Source: DROE01 sp964569865
Lineage (GTDB): Bacteria; Pseudomonadota; Alphaproteobacteria; Rhizobiales; Devosiaceae
Length of the DNA stretch: 34,066 nucleotides
Direction: 5' to 3'
NCBI GenBank assembly: GCA_964569865.1
Contig: CAZMVQ010000022.1
Coordinates: forward strand, 1-34,066
Below are positions 16,292-26,097 of the stretch, one piece after another. Position 1 is the first letter of the stretch. Every line of letters begins with the position of its first letter. The notes under the pieces were generated by a model. The model was not told where the DNA came from and did not search any database. It saw only the letters and a list, made by a program, of their open reading frames with translations. The position numbers and the translations under genes are program-made.

Positions 16292-17278
16292 ATGGCGACT
16301 TTGGTAACTGGTGGAGCGGGCTATATTGGTTCACATATGGTTTTGCGCCTGTTGGATGCAGATATTGAAACTGTTGTTCTGGACAATTTAACTACCGGGT
16401 TTGACTGGGCTGTTGATCAACGGGCAAGTTTTGTTGAGGGGGATATCGCAGACATTCCTTTTGTTTCAAAATTGATTAAAACCCATAAGATTGAACAAAT
16501 CGTTCATTTTGCCGGTTCGATTATTGTGCCTGAATCGGTTGAAAACCCTCTTAAATATTATTCCAACAATACCGCATCAACCCGAAACCTTTTGGAAGCG
16601 GCGGTAAAAGGGGGGGTGGAAAGGTTTGTGTTTTCTTCAACGGCTGCGGTTTATGGCATGCCCGGACTTGGTAAGGTCAGTGAAGAAACTATTCTCAATC
16701 CTATGTCCCCTTATGGGCGCTCAAAACTGATGAGTGAGTGGATGTTGGCGGATGTGGCGGCGGCCCATGACATTAATTATGGGGTGTTGCGTTATTTTAA
16801 TGTGGCGGGTGCCGATCCAGAAGGGCGCACTGGCCAATCAACCCCTAAGGCTACCCATTTGATAAAGGTTGCTACACAGGCAGCGCTTGGAATGCGTGAT
16901 CATATGAGTATTTTTGGCACCGATTTTGAAACGCCGGATGGCACAGGGGTGCGCGATTATATTCATGTGAGCGATCTGGTTGATGCCCACGCCCTGCTGC
17001 TCGATCATCTTAAAATCAACAAATCCAACTCTATTATGAATTGCGGATATGGGAGAGGATTTTCAGTTCGTCAGGTAATTGATGTGGTTAAAGAAGTCTC
17101 AGGAGTGGATTTTGAAGTCCGCGAAACAGCTCGCAGGGCCGGAGACCCGGCATCGGTTGTTGCAAGTTCTGAGATGATCCGGGCTGAGTTGAACTGGCAG
17201 CCAAAACTTGATGACCTGAGAGGAATAATCACCAGCGCTTTTGAGTGGGAAGACAGGTTGCAAAAGCGCAATCGCTAA
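16292..17278 (+). CDS. galE: UDP-glucose 4-epimerase
   Basis: A 328-residue extended SDR enzyme interconverting UDP-glucose and UDP-galactose. It begins MATLVTGGAGYIGSHM, with the NAD-binding GGAGYIG at residues 7-13. It also has LDNLTTG, the catalytic Ser/Tyr/Lys set in FSSTAAVYG and SPYGRSKLMSEW, LRYFNVAGADP and GTGVRDYIHVSDL. I use ATG 16292, with GGAG at 16280-16283. Sixteen extra codons upstream belong to no known N-terminus. Together with galU it supplies sugar nucleotides for surface polysaccharides. Confidence 0.94.
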   Translation: MATLVTGGAGYIGSHMVLRLLDADIETVVLDNLTTGFDWAVDQRASFVEGDIADIPFVSKLIKTHKIEQIVHFAGSIIVPESVENPLKYYSNNTASTRNLLEAAVKGGVERFVFSSTAAVYGMPGLGKVSEETILNPMSPYGRSKLMSEWMLADVAAAHDINYGVLRYFNVAGADPEGRTGQSTPKATHLIKVATQAALGMRDHMSIFGTDFETPDGTGVRDYIHVSDLVDAHALLLDHLKINKSNSIMNCGYGRGFSVRQVIDVVKEVSGVDFEVRETARRAGDPASVVASSEMIRAELNWQPKLDDLRGIITSAFEWEDRLQKRNR

Positions 17279-17330
17279 AGATTTAAGTTCTATCAAAACG
17301 CCAATTGGGGGCAATGAGAGGAATAAAAAA

Positions 17331-18557
17331 TTGCTTTTCAATTGTATTTTTAGGTTTTTTCGCAGGCTGATTTTTTTGGTTTTAGTGCTTGCACTTGGCG
17401 CTGGGGGTGCACTTTCTGATCCTTCGGGCAGTTTTGCTCAGTTTATCAAAAATTTTGAAACCAAAGCGCTGCAAAACGGCATTAGCGCCCAAATCTATCA
17501 GCGATATATGGGCAATATCGAGCTGGACCCAAAAGTTTTAGAGCGGATCAGCGCTCAGCCCGAATTCACAACTCCAATCTGGGAATATATCGAGAGGCGG
17601 GTTTCTGATGATAGAATTGGTCACGGGGTAGAGGCAATTGCCCAAAACAGGGAATTATTCACCTCTATTGCATCCAAATACGGGGTTGATCCGTTTTTAC
17701 TGGCTGCAATCTGGGGAATTGAAACCAATTATGGGGCGGTGCTTGAAAACCGCTCACTGGTAAAGCCGATAATCCCCTCGCTTGCCTCGCTGGTATTTGC
17801 TGATCGGGGCCGGGTTTTGCAAGATGAAAAGCAGCTGATCGCAGCATTGAAACTGGTGCAGGGGGGTGCAGATGGGACATCGCTTGTTGGTTCTTGGGCC
17901 GGCGCCATGGGACATTTGCAGGTGCTTCCTTCGGTTATTCTGGCTAGTGGAGTTGATGGTGATGGTGATGGAATTGTGGACGTAAATCTATCGCTGGCCG
18001 ATGCTTTGGCCACCAGTGCATCACTGTTGAAATCATTTGATTATGAGAGCGGGGTTGATTGGGGATATGAAGTAAAATTGCCGGACGGGTTTGATTATGC
18101 AATTGCTTCGCAAAGGCAAATGCGACCGGTTGGGTTTTTTGCAAATTTGGGCGTTGAGCGGGTGGCTGGTCGCAAATTTATCGATTTTGAGCAAGGGGTG
18201 TTTCTTTATGTACCAGCGGGAAGCTCGGGGCCAAAATTTTTGATGAGCGGCAATTATCTGGTGCTCAAATCTTATAATGCCAGCGATTCTTATGCTTTGG
18301 CTGTGGCTCACTTAAGTGACCGATTGAAGGGGAGCGGGAATTTTATTTCTGATTGGCCGCGTCAGGCTGAATTCCCCAATCGTGAGCAGCGAATACAAAT
18401 TCAGCAACGATTGGCGGATTTGGGATATTATGAGGGAATAATCGATGGTTTTATCGGCCCGATAACTCAGGCCGCCTATCAAAAATTTCAATTGTCCCGT
18501 TCGCTCGTACCGGATGGATTTGTAACCCTTGAAGCTTTAAGGCTTTTGGGGCAATAA
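17331..18557 (+). CDS. Lytic murein transglycosylase, MltB family, with peptidoglycan-binding domain
   Basis: About 408 residues: signal peptide (FRFFRRLIFLVLVLALGAGG), an MltB-type catalytic domain from about residue 33 to 330 with catalytic Glu131 in IWGIETNYG and the SWAGAMGHLQVLPS stretch followed by an Asp-rich loop (DGDGDGIVDV), and a C-terminal peptidoglycan-binding domain at about 352-405 (RLADLGYYEGIIDGFIGP). It cleaves glycan strands with formation of anhydro-muropeptides in the periplasm. I place the start at TTG 17331, eight bases after GAGAGGA (17316-17322), which gives a clean signal peptide. A GTG inside galE at 17241 is much less likely. Confidence 0.9.
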   Translation: MLFNCIFRFFRRLIFLVLVLALGAGGALSDPSGSFAQFIKNFETKALQNGISAQIYQRYMGNIELDPKVLERISAQPEFTTPIWEYIERRVSDDRIGHGVEAIAQNRELFTSIASKYGVDPFLLAAIWGIETNYGAVLENRSLVKPIIPSLASLVFADRGRVLQDEKQLIAALKLVQGGADGTSLVGSWAGAMGHLQVLPSVILASGVDGDGDGIVDVNLSLADALATSASLLKSFDYESGVDWGYEVKLPDGFDYAIASQRQMRPVGFFANLGVERVAGRKFIDFEQGVFLYVPAGSSGPKFLMSGNYLVLKSYNASDSYALAVAHLSDRLKGSGNFISDWPRQAEFPNREQRIQIQQRLADLGYYEGIIDGFIGPITQAAYQKFQLSRSLVPDGFVTLEALRLLGQ

Positions 18558-18614
18558 AACTATCGAGCGCAACGCGCTGGTATTTGGATTTGTAAAAAAG
18601 GAAGGCACAAAATT

Positions 18615-19871
18615 TTGAAAACTGAAATATTGCGCTTTCCTGAGCTGCTAATGGTTTTTATGCTGATGTTTGTTTTGGCACCAATCAGCGCCGTGGCTCA
18701 AAGTGAAATTGGGCCAAATGGAATTGAAGTGGCGCAACAGCGCACTTTGTTTGACCTGTTATTTGGTCCCAGAGAAACACCCGCACCCACCCGGGTCAGG
18801 CGAACTCCGGCTCCGGCCCCCCATGTGGATACGCCAAGAGTTGTTGTGCCTACGCCATCAATTGTTCAAATCCCGGACGCTGTGGAAAAAGTCGAGGGGG
18901 CGACCAGACTGGCGGTGTTTGGTGATTCTTTGGCTATCGATCTGGCAAAAGCCTTTCAGCGGGAATTTGCCGAGGATGAAAATCTGGTTGTTGTGGGGCG
19001 CGGGGTTGGATCATCGGGCTTTGTGCGGGATGATTTTTATGATTGGGGTGCCGCTTTAGCCGAGGAGATTGCCACAGATAATTTTGATCTGGCGGTGATG
19101 ATTATCGGAATAAATGACCGTCAGCAAATCGGGCAGGCGCGCCCTCTTTCTGATGAATGGAAAATTTTATATCGCCAACGGGTCGATAGTTTTTTGCTGC
19201 AATTGCGCTCGGCGGGAAAGCCTGTGGTCTGGGTTGGTTTGCCGCCCATGCGCGCTGGCGCATTCTCCAGCCAGATCAGCGAAATAAGCTCCATACATCG
19301 CTTGGCCGCGATTGCCGCCGGTGTGGAATTTGTCGATATATATGAGCGTTTTGCCGGAGAAGACGGGAAATATTCGCTGCGCGGCCCCAACTTGAACGGC
19401 GAAGTTGAGGTGATGCGTAAAAATGATGGCATACATTTTTCTGCTGCCGGGTCGGATAAACTGGTATTTTATATCAATCAGGCAATGCGCAGCTTTTATC
19501 GCGGTGGTCTTGGCAGTGTTGCTATTGCAGTTGTTGACCCTTTGGCGGGCACTGATGGTTTGAGCATGGTTCGCCCCCCTTTTCAGGGCAATGGACAGTT
19601 CAGACTGTTGCAGGTTGCCGGGGCCGTGGTGCAGCTAACTGGCGAGCCGACAAGAGCAAATGAACTTGTGCTGGCCCCGACAACGGGTGCAAGGCCCGAT
19701 ATGGTGGATATTGAAATGCTGATGGCGGCCCCGGCAGGGCGTGCCGATGCGTTCGGGCAAGGAATTGTTCTAGGTGAAATTGCTCCAGGTGAAATTGTTT
19801 TGGGTGAAGTTGAGCCGGATGCAACTGTTTTTGGCGCTGACGAAAACGAAGCAGCGCTCACCTCGCAATAA
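18615..19871 (+). CDS. Periplasmic SGNH/GDSL hydrolase (DUF459-like)
   Basis: A 418-residue exported protein: signal peptide 1-28 (ends SAVAQ), a Pro-rich linker (PAPTRVRRTPAPAPH), then an SGNH hydrolase domain at about 95-295 with the nucleophile in FGDSLA (Ser105), the oxyanion Gly in GRGVGSSG, the Asn in GINDRQ and the catalytic pair Asp271/His274 in NDGIHFSAAG. Such enzymes add or remove acyl groups on cell-wall or surface glycans. The substrate is unknown. The C-terminus holds an imperfect ten-residue repeat (IVLGEIAPGE, IVLGEVEPDA, TVFGADENEA). Start TTG 18615 with GGAAGG nine bases before. It follows the lytic transglycosylase by 57 bases, probably the same operon. Confidence 0.82.
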   Translation: MKTEILRFPELLMVFMLMFVLAPISAVAQSEIGPNGIEVAQQRTLFDLLFGPRETPAPTRVRRTPAPAPHVDTPRVVVPTPSIVQIPDAVEKVEGATRLAVFGDSLAIDLAKAFQREFAEDENLVVVGRGVGSSGFVRDDFYDWGAALAEEIATDNFDLAVMIIGINDRQQIGQARPLSDEWKILYRQRVDSFLLQLRSAGKPVVWVGLPPMRAGAFSSQISEISSIHRLAAIAAGVEFVDIYERFAGEDGKYSLRGPNLNGEVEVMRKNDGIHFSAAGSDKLVFYINQAMRSFYRGGLGSVAIAVVDPLAGTDGLSMVRPPFQGNGQFRLLQVAGAVVQLTGEPTRANELVLAPTTGARPDMVDIEMLMAAPAGRADAFGQGIVLGEIAPGEIVLGEVEPDATVFGADENEAALTSQ

Positions 19872-19917
19872 GGGGTGAAGCGTGCAGTATGTCTAACCCT
19901 ATTTAAGTGGGCCAAAA

Positions 19918-21351
19918 TTATTTTGGCAGGTTGGAGCTTCCCATCAGTTCAATATCCACCGCGCGGGCGGCCTGACGTCCCTCGCGAATAGCCCAGACCA
20001 CCAGCGATTGTCCGCGCCGCATATCTCCGGCACAATAGACTTTGGGGTGGGAGGTTTTATATTGATTAGTGTCAGCCAGAACATTGCCGCGCTCATCAAG
20101 GTCAACGCCCAGTTTTTCCAGAAGTCCCTTATAGATCGGGGCAACAAAGCCCATAGCCAACAAAACCAGATCGGCTTTCAGGGTGAATTCTGACCCCGCG
20201 ATTGGCTTGAACTTATCGTCAACCCGCACACAATTGAGGCCGTTTACATGGCCTGATTTGCCGGTAAAGCTGCTGGTCATTACCGCAAATTCACGCGAAG
20301 CACCTTCATCATGGGAAGATGATGTGCGCAATTTTAGCGGCCAGTTGGGCCATGATGATTGCTTGTCTTCTTTTTGCGGCGGCATGGGCATGATTTCAAG
20401 CTGGGTTACGCTAAGCGCACCCTGACGAATTGATGTGCCAATGCAATCAGAGCCGGTATCACCGCCCCCGATTACCACCACATGGCGGCCCGAGGCAACA
20501 ATTGGCTCAACTTCTCCCAAAGGTTCATTAGAAACCCTGCGATTTTGCTGGGGCAGAAAATCCATGGCGAAATGCACACCGGAAAGCTCGCGCCCTTCAA
20601 TGGGCAGATCGCGGGGCTGCTCGGCTCCACCTGTTAAAATAACGGCGTCATATTTTTTCAGCAGTTTTTTAGCGCTGATATCAATTCCGGCATTAGAGTT
20701 ATAAATGAACTTTACGCCCTCAAGTTCCATCTGGGCTACCCGCTGATCAATATGGTGTTTTTCCATTTTGAAATCGGGAATTCCGTAGCGCAGTAAACCA
20801 CCGGCCTTGGCATTTTTTTCGATCAGATGAACTTTGTGGCCAACCCTTGCCAATTGCTGGGCGCAGGCCATTCCCGCAGGTCCGGCTCCGATCACCGCAA
20901 TTTTTTTGCCGGTTTTGATCTTGGCAATTTCGGGGCGTATCCAGCCCTTGCGCCATGCCTTGTCGACAATGGCACATTCGATGGACTTGATAGTCACCGG
21001 CTCATCAATCAGGTTTAGGGTGCATGATGCCTCGCAGGGCGCGGGACAGATGCGGCCGGTAAATTCGGGAAAATTATTGGTGGAATGCAGATTTGCCGAG
21101 GCCTGTTTCCAGTTGCTGTTGTAGACCAGATCATTCCAGTCAGGGATCTGGTTGTTTACCGGACAACCACGCAGCCCTTGGGCATCGTGGCAAAAGGGAA
21201 TGCCACAATCCATGCAGCGGGCGGCCTGATTGCGCAATTCCTGCTGACTTGGCGGAATGACAAATTCTTTATAATTGCGAATACGGTCAGCAGCGGAGCG
21301 CGAAGAGCGTTCCCGACGTTCGATTTCAAGAAATCCTGTTACTTTACCCAT
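19918..21351 (-). CDS. gltD: Glutamate synthase (NADPH) small subunit
   Basis: A 477-residue beta subunit that passes electrons from NADPH through FAD to the large subunit. The N-terminal part has the Cys clusters for [4Fe-4S] centres (CMDCGIPFCHD, GCPVNNQIPDW, CPAPCEASC). Then come the FAD-binding GAGPAGMACAQQLARVG near residue 155 and the NADPH-binding VIGGGDTGSDCIG near residue 290, ending with a second FAD contact (VYCAGDMRRGQSLVVWAI). It starts 12 bases after gltB ends, so both subunits come from one message. Confidence 0.95.
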   Translation of the reverse strand: MGKVTGFLEIERRERSSRSAADRIRNYKEFVIPPSQQELRNQAARCMDCGIPFCHDAQGLRGCPVNNQIPDWNDLVYNSNWKQASANLHSTNNFPEFTGRICPAPCEASCTLNLIDEPVTIKSIECAIVDKAWRKGWIRPEIAKIKTGKKIAVIGAGPAGMACAQQLARVGHKVHLIEKNAKAGGLLRYGIPDFKMEKHHIDQRVAQMELEGVKFIYNSNAGIDISAKKLLKKYDAVILTGGAEQPRDLPIEGRELSGVHFAMDFLPQQNRRVSNEPLGEVEPIVASGRHVVVIGGGDTGSDCIGTSIRQGALSVTQLEIMPMPPQKEDKQSSWPNWPLKLRTSSSHDEGASREFAVMTSSFTGKSGHVNGLNCVRVDDKFKPIAGSEFTLKADLVLLAMGFVAPIYKGLLEKLGVDLDERGNVLADTNQYKTSHPKVYCAGDMRRGQSLVVWAIREGRQAARAVDIELMGSSNLPK

Positions 21352-21363
21352 GATGATTTCCCT

Positions 21364-24300
21364 TTATCTGGCACGTTTTTGATTGCGGCTAAGGGCGGCT
21401 TGTTCGATTTCCAGCAAGGCCCGACGATATTCAACCGGCATTACCTTGACGAATTTTGGTCGAAACTTTTCCCAGTCATCAAGAATGGTTTTTGCCCTCT
21501 CGCTTCCAGTATATTTCAAATGATTTGAAATTAACTGGTGCAGCCGTTCTTCATCGTGGCGGGTCATGTCACCTGTGATATCAACCCGGCCATGATGTTC
21601 GATATCGCCTGCCTGATGATGATGAAGTTCCATCAATTCGTCTTCTTCCGGCACCGGCTCAAGTTCAACCATCGACAGGTTGCAGCGATTGGCAAAGGTG
21701 CCGCTTTCATCCATGACATAGGCAATGCCCCCGGACATTCCGGCAGCAAAATTGCGACCGGTGCCGCCCAATACCGCAACAACGCCCCCGGTCATATATT
21801 CGCAACCATGGTCGCCAACCCCTTCGACCACGGCAATGGCCCCTGAGTTTCTAACGGCAAAGCGCTCGCCTGCTACACCTCGGAAATAACATTCGCCCTC
21901 GATGGCCCCATAAAGAACCGTGTTGCCGACAATAATTGAATTTTGGGCAACAATGTTTTTGGCCCGACTTGAGGGATAGACAATTATGCGTCCGCCAGAG
22001 AGGCCCTTGCCCACATAATCATTGGCTTCCCCTTCCAGCTCCATGGTTATTCCACGGGCCAGCCATGCACCAAAAGATTGTCCGGCGGTGCCATTGAGTT
22101 TGATATGAATTTTATCTTCATCCAACCCCTCATGGCCAAATTTTGCAGCAACCACTCCCGAAAGCATGGTGCCTGCGGTGCGGTCGGTATTGTTGATTTC
22201 GGTTACTATTTGCACGGCATCTTTACCGTTCAAGGCAGGAGCTGCTTCTTTGATCAGTTTTTGGTCAAGAACCTCTTCCAAATGATGATCTTGCAGCTCG
22301 CTATGGATAATTCCCACATCGTCGCCCATGTCAGGATCAAAGAACAGTTTTGAGAAATCCAGCCCTTCGGTCTTATAATGATCATTGGCCTTTTTGCGAT
22401 CGAGCACATTAATCTGCCCGATCATCTCGTCAAGATTGGCATAGCCAAGGGAGGCCATGATCTGACGAACCTCTTCGGCCACAAAAAAGAAGTAATTGAC
22501 GATATGTTCGGGCTTTCCTGTGAAACGGCGACGCAATACCGGGTCTTGGGTGGCAATGCCCACGGGGCAGGTGTTGAGGTGGCATTTGCGCATCATTATG
22601 CAGCCCGAAGCAATCAGGGGAGCGGTGGCAAAGCCGAATTCATCGGCTCCCAGCAAAGCACCAATGATCACATCGCGGCCGGTTTTTAAGCCGCCATCAA
22701 CTTGCAATGCCACCCGGGAGCGCAATTTATTGAGCACCAAAGTCTGATGGGTTTCAGCCAGACCTATTTCCCACGGGGAGCCGGCATTTTTAATCGAAGT
22801 CAATGGAGAAGCACCGGTGCCGCCATCAAATCCTGATATGGTGATATGATCGGCGCGGGCTTTGGCAACTCCGGCCGCCACGGTACCAACGCCAACTTCT
22901 GAAACCAGTTTAACCGAAATATCGGATTTTGGATTGACGTTTTTTAAGTCATAAATCAGTTGGGCCAGATCTTCGATGGAATAAATATCATGGTGGGGGG
23001 GCGGAGATATCAGCCCTACACCCTTGGTGGAATGGCGAACCTTGGCAATAACCGCATCCACCTTATGGCCGGGTAGCTGACCGCCTTCACCCGGTTTTGC
23101 TCCCTGAGCCATTTTAATCTGGATCATGTCGGAATTGGCCAGATATTGAGTTGTTACCCCAAAACGGCCCGAGGCGACCTGCTTGATGGCCGAGCGCATG
23201 GAGGTGCCGTCAGCTTTGGGGGTAAAGCGATCCGGCTCTTCCCCACCCTCGCCGGTGTTGGATTTTGCTCCCATGGAATTCATGGCGATGGCCAGATTTG
23301 TGTGGGCTTCGCGGCTGATGGAGCCATAGGACATGGCGCCGGTGGCAAAGCGTTTAACGATATCTTTTGCCGGTTCAACTTTAGAAATGTCTATGGGTTT
23401 GCGGCCAAGTTCATTAGCATCCTTGATGCGAAAAAGGGAGCGGATATTAAACAGGTCTTTGGAATTGGAGTTTATCGCGTCGGCGAACGCTTCATATTGT
23501 TCGGCGGAATTGGAGCGAACTGCATGTTGCAGGTGTGAGACTGTAGTTGCGTTCCACGCATGAACTTCGCCTCTTTTGCGCAATGAAAATTCCCCGCCAA
23601 ATTCAAGGGAGCGGCGCAGGGATAATTTGTCGCCAAACGCCAGAGCGTGGCGGCGGCGGGTTTCGGTTGCGACTTCTTTAAGACCCACGCCTTCAATGGA
23701 GGTGGCGGTGCCGGAAAAAAACCTGTCGACAAATTTTTGCGATAAGCCAACAGCGTCAAAAACCTGAGCCCCGCAATAGGACTGATAGGTGGAAATGCCC
23801 ATTTTTGACATTACTTTAAGCAGGCCTTTGCCCACGGATTTAATGTAGCGATGCACCACTTCTCTATCGTCAACTTCTGGTGGAAGTTTACCCTCTGCCT
23901 GCATGGCAGACAGGGTTTCAAAGGCCAGATAGGGGTTGATGGCTTCGGCCCCATAACCGGCCAGAACGGCAAAATGGTGAATTTCGCGCGCTTCGCCGGT
24001 TTCAATAACCAGTCCTGAAGAGGTGCGAAGCCCCTTGCGAATAAGGTGATGATGCACAGCGGCGGTGGCCAATAAAGCGGGAATGGCGATACGGTCGGCC
24101 CTGATTAAACGATCGGACAGGATAATGATATTGTCACCGTCGAGAACTCTTTTCTCGGCCATTTTACACAGGTTGGCCAAGGCTTCGTCCATATCAGTGC
24201 CGGAACTTTCTCCATCAATATCGTTGTTTGTTGCATAGGTAATATCAAGAGTTGTGGTGCGGAACTGATTATCGGCTATGTCGCCAATGGTGCGGATTTT

Positions 24301-26097
24301 TTCCAGATCCTCGTTGGTCAGGATTGGCTGGCGCACTTCGAGGCGTTTAACGCGAGACAGACCTTTTAAGTCAAACAGATTGGGGCGCGGACCAATAAAT
24401 GACACCAGCGACATCACCGATTCTTCGCGAATCGGGTCAATTGGTGGATTGGTGACCTGAGCAAAATTCTGCTTGAAATAGGTATAAAGCAGTTTGGATT
24501 TTTGCGAGAGAGCCGAGATTGGGGTGTCGGTGCCCATGGAGCCAAGCGGTTCCTGCCCCGTGCAGGCCATGGGGGTGAGCAAAACCTTGATATCTTCTTG
24601 CGTATATCCAAATGCCTGCTGGCGATCCAAAAGACTTTCAAAAGTCTTTGGGGCCTGGGGTAAAACATCTGGCAGTTCTTCGAGCACGATCTGGGTGCGG
24701 GCCAGCCATTTTGGATAGGGATTAGAAGAGGCAAGGGATTGTTTGATTTCGTCGTCAGCAATTATGCGACCCTCTTTTAGATCAATCAGCAGCATTTTGC
24801 CGGGTTGCAGGCGCCACTTTTCAACAATATCCTCTTCGGGGACTTTTAGGGTGCCAGCTTCTGAAGCTAATACAACCAGACCGTCTTTGGTGACGAAATA
24901 GCGGGCGGGCCTTAAGCCGTTGCGATCCAGAGTTGCCACAATCTGATTGCCATCGGACAAGGCCATGGAGGCCGGGCCATCCCATGGCTCCATCAAGGCG
25001 GCATGATATTCATAAAAAGCGCGTCTGGTTTCATCCATTAGCGGATTGCCGGCCCATGCCTCGGGGATCAGCATCATTGCCGCGTGGGGCAGGGAATAGC
25101 CGCCGCGCACCAAAAATTCCAACGCATTATCAAAGCAGGCAGTATCTGACTGACCCTCATAGGATACAGGCCAGATTTTGGAGATATCATCGCCAAACCG
25201 ATCGGAGGCAACCGAGGCCTGACGGGCCGCCATCCAGTTTACATTGGAGCGAATAGTGTTGATCTCACCATTATGGGCCGTCATGCGATAGGGGTGGGCC
25301 AGCTTCCAGCTTGGGAAAGTATTTGTGGAAAAGCGCTGATGGATCAATGCCAGAGCCGAGGTGAAATCCGGGTCCGATAAATCGGGGTAAAATGCGCCCA
25401 ACTGATAGGCTAAAAACATGCCCTTATAAACAATGGTGCGGGCAGAAAACGAAACGATATAAAAGCCATTGTCATTATCAGCTTCTGGAATGGCGCCATA
25501 GATGGTGTTGGAGATGACTTTGCGGGTGATCAATAATTTGGTTTCAAAGGCTTCTTCGGAAAGGTCTTTTGGGCGGGCGATAAATATCTGCTCGATTATC
25601 GGCTTGGTGCTGATGACATTGTCTGAGAGTTCGCCGTTATCAAAAGGGACTTTTCTTGTGCCCAAAATCTCTAATCCCTCGCTGGCTAAAGCTGAGCAAA
25701 GAGAAATGTTACAGCGATCACGAAGGGCCGTGTCGTTGGGATAAAAAATCATTGCAACCGCATATTCACCGGCCGGGGGCAGATCAAAATCCGTTGCTTT
25801 TTCAAAGAACTGATGGGGCATTTGCACTAGCATTCCAGCACCATCTCCCATCAAAGGATCAGCGCCAACAGCGCCGCGATGGGTAAGGTTGACTAGAATT
25901 TCCAACCCTTTTTCGACAATATCATGGGATTTTTTATTGTGAATATTGGCGACTAGACCAAGGCCACAGGCATCATGTTCATTGGCAGGATTATAGAGGC
26001 CGCAAGCATCAGGGCGGGTATGAGAGGTTGTTTGCGCAGGAAGCTGTTTGCCTGTTTTATTCTCTATATTGATGTTATCACCGTTGAATTTTGCCAT
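21364..26097 (-). CDS. gltB: Glutamate synthase (NADPH) large subunit
   Basis: A 1577-residue alpha subunit of GOGAT, which makes two glutamates from glutamine and 2-oxoglutarate. The first 43 residues are a propeptide. The N-terminal nucleophile is Cys44 in HDACGLGLVA. Then follow the glutaminase domain (to about 430), central domain, the FMN-binding synthase domain (TGEGGEEPDRF, GAKPGEGGQLPG, SPPPHHDIYSIEDL), the [3Fe-4S] cysteines in MRKCHLNTCPVG and the C-terminal beta-helix (GRIIVYP, GNTVLYGA). All active-site landmarks are present. It heads the gltBD operon and is preceded by an unusually structured leader of about 250 bases. Confidence 0.96.
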   Translation of the reverse strand: MAKFNGDNINIENKTGKQLPAQTTSHTRPDACGLYNPANEHDACGLGLVANIHNKKSHDIVEKGLEILVNLTHRGAVGADPLMGDGAGMLVQMPHQFFEKATDFDLPPAGEYAVAMIFYPNDTALRDRCNISLCSALASEGLEILGTRKVPFDNGELSDNVISTKPIIEQIFIARPKDLSEEAFETKLLITRKVISNTIYGAIPEADNDNGFYIVSFSARTIVYKGMFLAYQLGAFYPDLSDPDFTSALALIHQRFSTNTFPSWKLAHPYRMTAHNGEINTIRSNVNWMAARQASVASDRFGDDISKIWPVSYEGQSDTACFDNALEFLVRGGYSLPHAAMMLIPEAWAGNPLMDETRRAFYEYHAALMEPWDGPASMALSDGNQIVATLDRNGLRPARYFVTKDGLVVLASEAGTLKVPEEDIVEKWRLQPGKMLLIDLKEGRIIADDEIKQSLASSNPYPKWLARTQIVLEELPDVLPQAPKTFESLLDRQQAFGYTQEDIKVLLTPMACTGQEPLGSMGTDTPISALSQKSKLLYTYFKQNFAQVTNPPIDPIREESVMSLVSFIGPRPNLFDLKGLSRVKRLEVRQPILTNEDLEKIRTIGDIADNQFRTTTLDITYATNNDIDGESSGTDMDEALANLCKMAEKRVLDGDNIIILSDRLIRADRIAIPALLATAAVHHHLIRKGLRTSSGLVIETGEAREIHHFAVLAGYGAEAINPYLAFETLSAMQAEGKLPPEVDDREVVHRYIKSVGKGLLKVMSKMGISTYQSYCGAQVFDAVGLSQKFVDRFFSGTATSIEGVGLKEVATETRRRHALAFGDKLSLRRSLEFGGEFSLRKRGEVHAWNATTVSHLQHAVRSNSAEQYEAFADAINSNSKDLFNIRSLFRIKDANELGRKPIDISKVEPAKDIVKRFATGAMSYGSISREAHTNLAIAMNSMGAKSNTGEGGEEPDRFTPKADGTSMRSAIKQVASGRFGVTTQYLANSDMIQIKMAQGAKPGEGGQLPGHKVDAVIAKVRHSTKGVGLISPPPHHDIYSIEDLAQLIYDLKNVNPKSDISVKLVSEVGVGTVAAGVAKARADHITISGFDGGTGASPLTSIKNAGSPWEIGLAETHQTLVLNKLRSRVALQVDGGLKTGRDVIIGALLGADEFGFATAPLIASGCIMMRKCHLNTCPVGIATQDPVLRRRFTGKPEHIVNYFFFVAEEVRQIMASLGYANLDEMIGQINVLDRKKANDHYKTEGLDFSKLFFDPDMGDDVGIIHSELQDHHLEEVLDQKLIKEAAPALNGKDAVQIVTEINNTDRTAGTMLSGVVAAKFGHEGLDEDKIHIKLNGTAGQSFGAWLARGITMELEGEANDYVGKGLSGGRIIVYPSSRAKNIVAQNSIIVGNTVLYGAIEGECYFRGVAGERFAVRNSGAIAVVEGVGDHGCEYMTGGVVAVLGGTGRNFAAGMSGGIAYVMDESGTFANRCNLSMVELEPVPEEDELMELHHHQAGDIEHHGRVDITGDMTRHDEERLHQLISNHLKYTGSERAKTILDDWEKFRPKFVKVMPVEYRRALLEIEQAALSRNQKRAR

